From a virus: DNA of 29,205 nucleotides. Shown here piece by piece: positions 23,671 through 29,205 of the stretch (position 1 is its first letter; each line of letters begins with the position of its first letter). The stretch is taken from the IMG/VR virus record IMGVR_UViG_3300021092_004042, positions 1-29,205 of that record, one strand, 5' to 3'. The position numbers were made by a program, and so were the translations under genes. Under the pieces are notes generated by a model. That model saw only the letters and a program-made list of their open reading frames with translations, searched no databases and was not told the origin of the DNA.

Positions 23671-24381
23671 ATGATAAACAAAAAATCCTTGCTAGGTACT
23701 ATTATAGTCATTTTATCTACTTCTACATTAGCTGAGGATAGAACAGGCTTTTATCTTAAAGGAAATATTGGGGTTAATAAAATGAGGAATGCAAAACAAC
23801 ATAATGTATATCCCGAAGAAAATGTTTATGTACCATCTAATAAATCAGAATCTAAAATATCTCCAGCATTTAATATTGCAGCTGGATTTTATCTCAACAA
23901 TCATGTAAGACACGATTTAAGTTTTGGATACCAAAAAGTTAATTTTGAAAATAACACTGTTTATAATAATACTGTATATGATGAACATGGAAATATTATT
24001 GGTAATGCTGATCTTAAATTAAGCCGTAAAAGTTCCATATATTCACTGATGTTAAATAGTTATGTCGATTTACCTGTTAGTAATAAATTTAACTTTTTCT
24101 TTGGTGGAGGAATTGGATTAGCTCAAATAAAAGAAAAAGTAACACAAAAAATTATTGCTAATAATGTAAATGTTTCAGAAGGAAAAGAAAAATCAAAAAA
24201 CAAAAGAAATTTTGCTTATTCATTAACTACGGGTATTTCGTTAAAAGTTTCTGATAAAACTAATTTTGAACTTACATATAGCTGGCAAAACTTTGGGGAA
24301 ACTAAATATAAAGACAAAGAGGTAACTAAGAATCGCTACAATGGCCATAGCATAATGACAGGAATAAGATTTGATATATGA
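23671..24381 (+). CDS. Outer-membrane beta-barrel protein, OmpA/Omp25-like size
   Basis: 236 residues. A signal peptide of about 21 residues (MINKKSLLGTIIVILSTSTLA, cut before ED) is followed by FYLKGNIGVNKM, alternating strand pairs with Asn/Lys-rich loops, FFFGGGIGLAQIK, and a terminal strand IMTGIRFDI. The architecture is that of an 8-strand outer-membrane barrel (porin family, Omp25/opacity-like). A good AGAAGG ribosome-binding site precedes the ATG. It overlaps the lipoprotein gene downstream by 4 bp (ATGA), so the two are expressed together. The pair lies between the broken and the intact vapD copies. An envelope-modifying role is inference. Confidence 0.8.
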   Translation: MINKKSLLGTIIVILSTSTLAEDRTGFYLKGNIGVNKMRNAKQHNVYPEENVYVPSNKSESKISPAFNIAAGFYLNNHVRHDLSFGYQKVNFENNTVYNNTVYDEHGNIIGNADLKLSRKSSIYSLMLNSYVDLPVSNKFNFFFGGGIGLAQIKEKVTQKIIANNVNVSEGKEKSKNKRNFAYSLTTGISLKVSDKTNFELTYSWQNFGETKYKDKEVTKNRYNGHSIMTGIRFDI

Positions 24382-24731
24382 TAAAAGTTTTTTATAGCAT
24401 TTTTATGCTTATGTTACTATCTTCTTGTGCTACAATGGTAAGAGGTACAACACAAGAAGTTTCAGTAAATACAACGCCAGCAGGTGCACATGTTCAATTC
24501 TCTAATGGTAAAAGTTGTATAAGCCCTTGTCATACTATTGCAGAAAGAAAACAAAACTTAAACATTACAGTAACAAAGGAAGGTTATCATGCTCATACAG
24601 GTACTATGATACCAACATTAGCTGGAGCTGGAATTATATTTGGTGGTCTTGTGGATTATGGAACTGGTGCAGTATATGATTTACAACCTAATCCATATCA
24701 TATTCAATTAATGCCTATTAAATCTTCTTAA
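24378..24731 (+). CDS. Lipoprotein with PEGA-like domain
   Basis: 117 residues. The lipobox LLSSC (Cys17) ends a short signal peptide. EVSVNTTPAGAHVQFSNGKS is the classic opening of PEGA-type/surface lipoprotein domains, with two further Cys in the loop CISPC. A hydrophobic glycine-rich stretch (LAGAGIIFGGLVDYGTGA) follows, then NPYHIQLMP. This layout is shared by many small bacterial lipoproteins of unknown role, some wrongly named as translation factors. Translationally coupled to the preceding barrel gene. Confidence 0.8.
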   Translation: MIKVFYSIFMLMLLSSCATMVRGTTQEVSVNTTPAGAHVQFSNGKSCISPCHTIAERKQNLNITVTKEGYHAHTGTMIPTLAGAGIIFGGLVDYGTGAVYDLQPNPYHIQLMPIKSS

Positions 24732-24755
24732 AAACAATTATTATATAATTTAATT

Positions 24756-25046
24756 ATGTATGCGATATCATTTGACATGGAAGTAGCTAAGTTAAAGGAA
24801 CACTACGGCGAACCTTATAATAAAGCTTATGACGAAATTAGAGCCATGATGGAAGATTTAGGTTTTGTTGGAACACAGGGTAGTCTTTATCTTTCAAAAA
24901 ATGAGAAAAACGATCTTACAACTGTTTACAAGGTAATTAATAAACTATCTAATGTTCATTGGTTCTCTGATTCAGTACGAGATATTAGAGCATTTAAAGT
25001 AGAAGACTGGTCAGATTTTACAGAGATAGTGAAAAATAATAGGTAA
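24756..25046 (+). CDS. vapD: VapD family endoribonuclease/toxin-like protein
   Basis: 96 residues, the normal length for VapD. MYAISFDM with the conserved Asp at position 7, then [19 protein letters not shown] and [20 protein letters not shown], is the full family pattern. VapD proteins adopt a Cas2-like ferredoxin fold, and studied members cleave RNA and can act as toxins. The gene overlaps the next by one base (TAATG). A broken copy of its 5' end lies 1.2 kb upstream. No VapX is recognised, so the neighbouring small membrane protein is a candidate partner. Confidence 0.92.
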   Translation: MYAISFDMEVAKLKEHYGEPYNKAYDEIRAMMEDLGFVGTQGSLYLSKNEKNDLTTVYKVINKLSNVHWFSDSVRDIRAFKVEDWSDFTEIVKNNR

Positions 25047-25306
25047 TGGATATGGCAATAGTTAGTACAAATACTAGAATCAACAAATTTATAGAACACG
25101 GCTTCACTAAAGAGCAAGCTGAGTTTTTGGTAGAAGAAATAGAAAACGAAGATTCAACTAAAATAAAAATAGACGTTGAAGTTATAAAAAGAACTATGGT
25201 TACAAAATCTGACCTAGCAGAAATGAAAACAGATATCTTAAAATGGATGATCCCATTTTTCTTAACTATTATAGGCTTAATTATTACTGCCTTTTTTAAG
25301 CATTAA
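25046..25306 (+). CDS. Small coiled-coil protein with C-terminal membrane anchor
   Basis: 86 residues. The N-terminal half has FIEHGFTKEQAEFLVEEIEN, a helical motif seen in DUF1640/CCDC90-like phage and bacterial proteins, then a charged linker with LAEMKTDILKW, and a single transmembrane helix (about 68-84, IPFFLTIIGLIITAFF). The ATG overlaps the vapD stop codon, so translation is coupled. Co-expression suggests it could be an antitoxin or localisation partner of VapD, which is unproven. Confidence 0.75.
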   Translation: MDMAIVSTNTRINKFIEHGFTKEQAEFLVEEIENEDSTKIKIDVEVIKRTMVTKSDLAEMKTDILKWMIPFFLTIIGLIITAFFKH

Positions 25307-25334
25307 TAACAGTAATTACCTTTGTTCTCTCTAT

Positions 25335-25523
25335 TTATAATTTATAAACTAATATAACTACTATAAAGAAGATTAGCCAAGTAATTGTTAGTGATCTAGA
25401 TTTTAATTCTTCAAGGTCTTTTCGAATTAATATGTTTTGATAATTATTTATACTTAATAATTCTTCTTTAGATAATCTTTTAGTTGATTGTATATACCTA
25501 TCATATTTATCGTCATCGTTCAT
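25335..25523 (-). CDS. Small tail-anchored membrane protein, unknown
   Basis: 62 residues: a charged N-terminal domain (KRLSKEELLSINNYQNILIR; KDLEELKSR) followed by one hydrophobic helix (about 46-61, LTITWLIFFIVVILVY) at the extreme C-terminus. The layout resembles the 86-residue neighbour. The ribosome-binding site is weak. It may be co-transcribed with the replication gene upstream (30 bp away). Confidence 0.45.
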   Translation of the reverse strand: MNDDDKYDRYIQSTKRLSKEELLSINNYQNILIRKDLEELKSRSLTITWLIFFIVVILVYKL

Positions 25524-25553
25524 TACTTTTACTCTTTTTTAGTTATTATAGCT

Positions 25554-26597
25554 TTACGATATAACAAAATTTAAATTTTTAAATATGTCTGTTAATGGTT
25601 TAAAACCATCAGTAGTCCTATTCTCTAGGTCATATACTCTTACTTCCGTTTTATCAATTATCCTAGGTTTCTTTACTTCTTCCTTTTGAATATTTGCTTT
25701 TATGCGGAAATTACCGTTACCAGTTTTTACTGCATCTCGTTTTTCATGTCGCAGGCATTTACCGAAATATGCCATAAATTGAGCTTTTGAGCAAAAACGG
25801 TTAGCTAGTCGCCTTGACATATCAAGGAGTATTTCATTCATAGCATTTAGGCTAAAGTCTCGCCCTGACAGGCTTTGTAACTTGCCGCCATCCTCTTTAG
25901 TTAACGGATAATGGTGCTTTAGGCCTTGAGGTTCTTTGTACTGGTTAAACCGGTAAATTCTTGCCTTTGCCTGTGCTATAGTACGTTTTTTTCGCTCGTT
26001 AGGTAGTCGTTTTTTGAATTTTACAGTTTCAATCGGAGTAGTTTTAACTTCTTCAGAATTTTGTAAAAAATTAGATTCCAGATCTATATCTTCAATATCT
26101 TTATTTTTATTATATATATAGAGAGAATCGTTTTGTTGCGACATAAAAGTCTCGACAGAATTTTCTACACAAGTAGTATTTCCAACGTTTTGCTCTTTAT
26201 AACTAAATTCGTAACTATAACGATATTTTTTGCCGTCATGAGTAACAGACCTATGATAGGTAATATGCAATATATCTTCTAATTCCTGAATAATTCTTAC
26301 ATTTTGTCTTCTTTCAACAATCGTAAATGTAGAAATATATTTATGATTTAGGAGTACTCTTTCGCCTTTTTGGAGCTTAGCTACGATAATGCTAAGTAAT
26401 TTATTGGCTTTATCACTAAGAAAAAAAGATTTTTGACGCACGGGATTTATCTTTTTATTAGCTCTATCTATCTTGTCCCAGTTAATATAACTCTTACGAT
26501 AACGGGCTTTTTCTTCCTTAAATGAGTATAGTTTGTATAGCTGGTCTAAGTATGATGATTCTGTATTAGTTCGTTTTAGGTATTGTTGTTTTGCCAT
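25554..26597 (-). CDS. Plasmid-type replication protein, Rickettsia DnaA-like initiator relative
   Basis: 347 residues, basic. The N-terminal half contains a winged-helix-like region (KANKLLSIIVAKLQKGERV; FTIVERRQNVRIIQELED). The C-terminal half has LQSLSGRDFSLNAMNEILL and FMAYFGKCLRHEKRDAVKTG, closely resembling text I associate with the DnaA-like replication proteins of Rickettsia plasmids. The DnaA N-terminal-type domain usually following in those proteins is not evident, so this may be a shortened version. A structured region upstream (26629-26715) could be its control site or origin. The plasmid assignment is from pattern memory and would need alignment. Confidence 0.55.
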   Translation of the reverse strand: MAKQQYLKRTNTESSYLDQLYKLYSFKEEKARYRKSYINWDKIDRANKKINPVRQKSFFLSDKANKLLSIIVAKLQKGERVLLNHKYISTFTIVERRQNVRIIQELEDILHITYHRSVTHDGKKYRYSYEFSYKEQNVGNTTCVENSVETFMSQQNDSLYIYNKNKDIEDIDLESNFLQNSEEVKTTPIETVKFKKRLPNERKKRTIAQAKARIYRFNQYKEPQGLKHHYPLTKEDGGKLQSLSGRDFSLNAMNEILLDMSRRLANRFCSKAQFMAYFGKCLRHEKRDAVKTGNGNFRIKANIQKEEVKKPRIIDKTEVRVYDLENRTTDGFKPLTDIFKNLNFVIS

Positions 26598-26628
26598 ATT
26601 CTCTAAAAATTATTAATAATTTGTAATT

Positions 26629-26715
26629 TTTAAAGAAAAACACTTGACTATTAGATAATATTCTCATATCCTCGTATCTGTTGAAGTTTACGAGTTTTTA
26701 GTGTTTCTCTTTAAA
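26629..26715. repeat. Nested inverted repeats upstream of the replication gene
   Basis: Outer arms of 16 bp, TTTAAAGAAAAACACT (26629-26644) and AGTGTTTCTCTTTAAA (26700-26715), pair with one mismatch. Inside, CTCGTA (26671-26676) pairs with TACGAG (26689-26694) and is followed by a T run on the plus strand. Lying 32 bp before the Rep start, it could be an origin, an operator or an antisense/attenuator element. Confidence 0.65.
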
Positions 26716-26798
26716 AAACGCTATCCCTTTTTAAATAAAATTTTACTTACATAATTTCCTTTACACTAACTTTTAATTTAAATTATATAGTCCATTGG

Positions 26799-27101
26799 TT
26801 AATAAACTACACAATAACTGGTACTACATCTACAAGTTGGACTAACAGTATTATCATTACAAATTACATAATAATTGTAACATCCAGCTACTCCACCATG
26901 GTATGAACAACATCCCATGAAATTTTGATAATAATTTCTGCAATCATTGTCATTATAGTAAGAATAATTGCTATTTTTCTTAGATATTTCATGTATCCTG
27001 TATAAACCATATCCGGTTCCAGCAACAAGTGCTGTAGTACTTAAATTATTTTCTGTACAACCAATTAAAACACAACAACAAAACAATAGTAATTTGTTCA
27101 T
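26799..27101 (-). CDS. Small Cys-rich lipoprotein
   Basis: 100 residues. Signal peptide with lipobox LIGC (Cys15). The mature part has eight or more further cysteines in the pattern MGCCSYHGGVAGCYNYYVIC then PTCRCSTSYC. The CSYHGGV...C...C...SPTCRC arrangement occurs in small exported bacterial proteins and suggests disulfides or metal binding in the periplasm. It overlaps the upstream 68-residue gene by 4 bp. Confidence 0.7.
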   Translation of the reverse strand: MNKLLLFCCCVLIGCTENNLSTTALVAGTGYGLYRIHEISKKNSNYSYYNDNDCRNYYQNFMGCCSYHGGVAGCYNYYVICNDNTVSPTCRCSTSYCVVY

Positions 27102-27304
27102 TTTTTTGTTTTTTTACTTCTATAGTATGGATCAACATATTTGCCATTTTTACGATAATGACCCTTTACACGTTCGGTTTTAACACGTTCATTCTTTTTA
27201 AAAGTTTTTGTATAGGTAACTTTTTTTGGGTCATCAAAAGCAAAAATATACTGAGAAGATAAAAAACTAAATAATAAAACTAATGCTATATAAAACTTTT
27301 TCAT
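27098..27304 (-). CDS. Small exported basic protein
   Basis: 68 residues. Signal peptide MKKFYIALVLLFSFLSSQYI to FAF, then a basic mature part of about 45 residues with VKGHYRKNGKYVDPYYRS. This matches a recurring motif (GYxRKdGtYVxPYxRS) of small secreted bacterial proteins of unknown role that often accompany the Cys-rich CSYHGGV proteins, here encoded next. Its start faces the palindrome at 27344-27369. Confidence 0.7.
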   Translation of the reverse strand: MKKFYIALVLLFSFLSSQYIFAFDDPKKVTYTKTFKKNERVKTERVKGHYRKNGKYVDPYYRSKKTKK

Positions 27305-27343
27305 ATATAATTAATGCCTAATATTAATATCAGATCATATCCC

Positions 27344-27369
27344 TGTTATTACTTGTACAAGTAATAACA
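27344..27369. promoter_or_regulatory. Perfect 26-bp palindrome, candidate operator
   Basis: The half-site TGTTATTACTTGT is followed without spacer by its exact reverse complement. It lies between the divergent exported-protein operon (27304) and the winged-helix gene (27461), where a dimeric regulator would control both sides. The winged-helix protein is the obvious candidate. Confidence 0.7.
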
Positions 27370-27460
27370 ATATTAACTATTTTACTAAAAGCAAGATTTT
27401 TATTGAATTTTTATTAAAAATGATATACATAAAATAAAATTTCTTATACAATGAATTATT

Positions 27461-27754
27461 ATGAATAAAGTAAAAATGATAAAAGAAGCAATAAATAATA
27501 GTGGGTTATATTCTAATAACCAGTGTAAAATAGTGAATGTATTACTCGATATTGCTGTTAACAATGTAGCACAAGCAAATGTTCGATTTCTTCAAGAAAA
27601 AACTGGAGTAAAAAAGCCTACGATTTATTTTGCTTTAAAAATTTTTCAAAAAGATGGATTAATAATAAAAAATGAACAATTAGGAGGTTTTGAAATTCAA
27701 CAACCTAAATTAAATTATTTTTTAGAATCTTATCAAAAAAAGCAATCTGTGTAA
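27461..27754 (+). CDS. Winged helix-turn-helix regulator
   Basis: 97 residues. About 20-75 form a winged helix: CKIVNVLLDIAVNNVAQANV, then FLQEKTGVKKPTIYFALKIF with recognition helix KKPTIYFALKIFQKDG, and the wing LIIKNEQLGGFEI. No effector domain. Position beside a perfect palindrome and upstream of the recombination operon suggests a phage or plasmid transcription regulator, possibly autoregulated. Small MarR/TrmB-like winged proteins and replication-control proteins are alternatives. Confidence 0.7.
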   Translation: MNKVKMIKEAINNSGLYSNNQCKIVNVLLDIAVNNVAQANVRFLQEKTGVKKPTIYFALKIFQKDGLIIKNEQLGGFEIQQPKLNYFLESYQKKQSV

Positions 27755-27795
27755 TTTTTTATAATTATTTTTCAATAATTTTATAATAAAACTAT

Positions 27796-27823
27796 TTGAC
27801 AATATCATTTTTTTATCTATATT
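27796..27823 (+). promoter_or_regulatory. Putative sigma-70 promoter before the recombination operon
   Basis: Consensus TTGACA (27796-27801), a 16-nt spacer and TATATT (27818-27823). Predicted transcription would start near 27830 and meet the hairpin at 27841-27876 at once. Confidence 0.5.
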
Positions 27824-27840
27824 TAACTCATAAGGTAATA

Positions 27841-27876
27841 AAAAAACGCCTTAAGTTTGCACCTTAAGACGTTTTT
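27841..27876. terminator. Strong intrinsic terminator/attenuator
   Basis: AAAAACG-C-CTTAAG and CTTAAG-A-CGTTTTT form a 14-bp stem with one C-A mismatch and a 7-nt loop, ending in a T run; it is near-symmetrical and could act both ways. It lies 86 bp after the winged-helix gene and 88 bp before the next ATG. Confidence 0.8.
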
Positions 27877-27892
27877 AGAACCTTATATAGTT

Positions 27893-27931
27893 GTAAGAAT
27901 TAAACTGTTTGATTGACTTAATAATTCTTAC
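27893..27931. promoter_or_regulatory. Inverted repeat flanking a second promoter-like site
   Basis: Perfect 10-bp arms GTAAGAATTA (27893-27902) and TAATTCTTAC (27922-27931) with a 19-nt loop that contains TTGACT (27913-27918), a possible -35 box. It may be an operator over a promoter, or a leader RNA hairpin following the terminator. Confidence 0.55.
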
Positions 27932-27964
27932 TTAATATCAATATAAATCCCATGAGGAGGATAT

Positions 27965-28624
27965 ATGCAAAATATCTCAACCCTACCTTTACGTCAAGAA
28001 CCTTTTTTAGAATCAAAAAAGCACGATAAAATCAGTAACTCGATAAATCATGGTACAATAGAGTTAATAAGCCATAAATTATTGGATTCTACCATGCCTA
28101 GTTTAGAAGAAATCAGCGTTGCTAAGGCTAAGAAGCTATTGCAGAAGATGCTACTTCCTACAAAAGAAGCTGTGCAGGTATTTTCAAATCTTGAGCAATT
28201 AAGACAAGCAGTAAAAATCTCTAATGAGCGTCAAGCGACAAAATTACCAGCTAACATAACAGAAATACCTAAATTTCATGAAGCTAAAACTGAAAGCCTA
28301 GAGCTATCAGAAAGTGCTAAAGAAACATTTAGCAGAATCATTACAATAGCAAAGGAAACGTTTATAAAGGAACAGATAGAAAGAGCTAACTTTTATAAGA
28401 TTTCCTATGAACTTTACGGCGATAACTACTACCAGTTAATGCAAGATATAGACCAGTATGAGTATTTACTTGAGAAGGCAAAAGATTATTGTGTTGACTG
28501 GGATACTAGCGAATACGACCCAGTAGCTCTAGAGCAGGTAATAGAGGAGGTAGAGTATAATGCTTACGTGGCCGATCAGGCCTTACGTTCTTACTTTTCG
28601 CTAACTAGAGGGTTGGAGGTATAA
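27965..28624 (+). CDS. Recombination-operon protein, unknown
   Basis: 219 residues, hydrophilic and helical, with no signal peptide or recognised motif. The middle is Glu/Lys-rich (SLELSESAKETFSRIITIAK) and the C-terminus acidic (EQVIEEVEYNAYVADQ). A strong AGGAGG ribosome-binding site lies 5-6 nt before the ATG. The next gene starts one base after its stop codon, and a YqaJ-type exonuclease follows, so a role in phage recombination or host take-over is likely by association only. Confidence 0.75.
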   Translation: MQNISTLPLRQEPFLESKKHDKISNSINHGTIELISHKLLDSTMPSLEEISVAKAKKLLQKMLLPTKEAVQVFSNLEQLRQAVKISNERQATKLPANITEIPKFHEAKTESLELSESAKETFSRIITIAKETFIKEQIERANFYKISYELYGDNYYQLMQDIDQYEYLLEKAKDYCVDWDTSEYDPVALEQVIEEVEYNAYVADQALRSYFSLTRGLEV

Positions 28625-28625
28625 A

Positions 28626-28880
28626 ATGACAATAAAAGATCGTTTTATCCCGCGCGAGGAAATCTCAAATCTTCTCTGGGGCATGGTTGGTGATATTTCC
28701 ACTCACAGCTTGTCAATGTGGATTAAGTCAAAGACCGATGACGAATTTGTGGTAGTACCAAGAGAATTCTGTATTTTAATGGTTTTGTTTTTAGAAAGAC
28801 AGGCAGTAGCGAAAGAGCATTTACTCTTTAATTTTCAGAAGGTACTAGATCAGCTTGAGGAGATAAAACGTTATTTATAA
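28626..28880 (+). CDS. Small operon protein, unknown
   Basis: 84 residues. No recognised family. Sequence features: WGMVGDISTHSLSMWIKSKT, then a hydrophobic helix-like FCILMVLFLERQAVAK, and a basic/acidic C-terminus. The hydrophobic segment is short for a membrane helix. It is flanked within 30 bp by the 219-residue gene and the exonuclease gene, on the same strand. Confidence 0.65.
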   Translation: MTIKDRFIPREEISNLLWGMVGDISTHSLSMWIKSKTDDEFVVVPREFCILMVLFLERQAVAKEHLLFNFQKVLDQLEEIKRYL

Positions 28881-28904
28881 TAATAAAGAAATAAAGTTAT
28901 TAAT

Positions 28905-29205
28905 ATGGAAAAGAAGCAAGAATGGCTAAGAGAGCGTAAGAACTATCTGGGAGGAAGTGATCTGGGTGCTATAGCAGGACTTAATCCATACCGTACGGCT
29001 CTTGACGTATATTTGAACAAAACCAGCGATGACATTAGGTGCGAGACTAGCCCTGCAATGAGGTGGGGTAATCTTTTAGAGGACATTATTGCTGAAGAAT
29101 ACGGAAGAATTAGAGGTTGTAGAATAGAACAACCATCACAGCCTATAATACATTCTAAATATAAGTTTTTAGGAGCTAATATTGATAGGTGGGTAATATC
29201 TTCTG
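28905..29205 (+). CDS. YqaJ-type phage recombinase/exonuclease, partial
   Basis: The first 100 residues are visible; the rest is off the right edge. WLRERKNYLGGSDLGAIAGL followed by NPYRTALDVYLNK is the hallmark N-terminus of the YqaJ/lambda-exonuclease-type PD-(D/E)XK family, and AMRWGNLLEDIIAEEYG plus FLGANIDRW fit the next conserved block. These enzymes resect double-strand ends for single-strand annealing during phage recombination. A RecT/Beta-like annealase would be expected beyond the edge. The start is the ATG at 28905, with a weak upstream AAAGAAATAAAG. Confidence 0.92.
   Translation, partial: MEKKQEWLRERKNYLGGSDLGAIAGLNPYRTALDVYLNKTSDDIRCETSPAMRWGNLLEDIIAEEYGRIRGCRIEQPSQPIIHSKYKFLGANIDRWVISS

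Overview
The window is strongly AT-rich and reads as an accessory replicon or prophage of an obligate intracellular alphaproteobacterium, most likely order Rickettsiales and plausibly a Rickettsia-like organism. This rests on base composition, the gene set (a small HD-only SpoT-like hydrolase next to a ProP-like MFS transporter, a replication protein resembling the DnaA-like initiators of Rickettsia plasmids, VapD, short outer-membrane barrels) and the density of mobile DNA. No rRNA, tRNA or housekeeping gene is visible. The taxonomic call is inference.

Layout. (1) 1-1467, minus: large terminase, running off the left edge. (2) 1618-8950, plus: an accessory block with an outer-membrane barrel, a 696-residue coiled-coil protein carrying 71-residue repeats, and a plasmid partition locus (ParA plus a ribbon-helix-helix protein). 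Its parA gene is split by a 2.45 kb IS21-family element. (3) 8980-12371, minus: cytosine-C5 methyltransferase, two small proteins, a probable small terminase and a ParB-like/DNA methyltransferase fusion. (4) 12485-20747, minus: a full phage replication module with family-B DNA polymerase, a repeat-rich origin-like gap, a PrimPol-VapE primase/helicase, an SF2 helicase, an SSB-like protein with an acidic C-terminal tip, and three unrecognised early proteins. (5) 21063-25306: cargo, with an MFS transporter, an HD hydrolase, a second barrel, a lipoprotein, VapD with a small membrane partner, and a broken vapD copy. (6) 25335-27304, minus: a plasmid-type replication protein and two small exported proteins. 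(7) 27461 to the right edge, plus: a winged-helix regulator and the start of a recombination operon ending in a YqaJ-type exonuclease.

The mixture of virion-packaging genes, a self-contained phage replisome, a partition locus and a plasmid-type Rep suggests a phage-plasmid (extrachromosomal prophage). Three minus-strand transcription units (terL, dcm and the parB-methyltransferase) are preceded by one shared promoter element with an extended -10 (TGNTATAAT) and a conserved TCARGA block, consistent with coordinated, probably late, phage expression. The two terminase subunits, usually adjacent, are separated by about 9 kb, as if the partition/surface-protein block had been inserted into a late operon.

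The most notable non-coding structures are an ACTCRTCCCG decamer array between primase and polymerase (possible origin), TTATACTATAA sites beside parA and the RHH gene (possible operator/centromere), a perfect 26-bp palindrome between divergent genes, and two places where a promoter is followed almost at once by an intrinsic terminator (possible attenuation).
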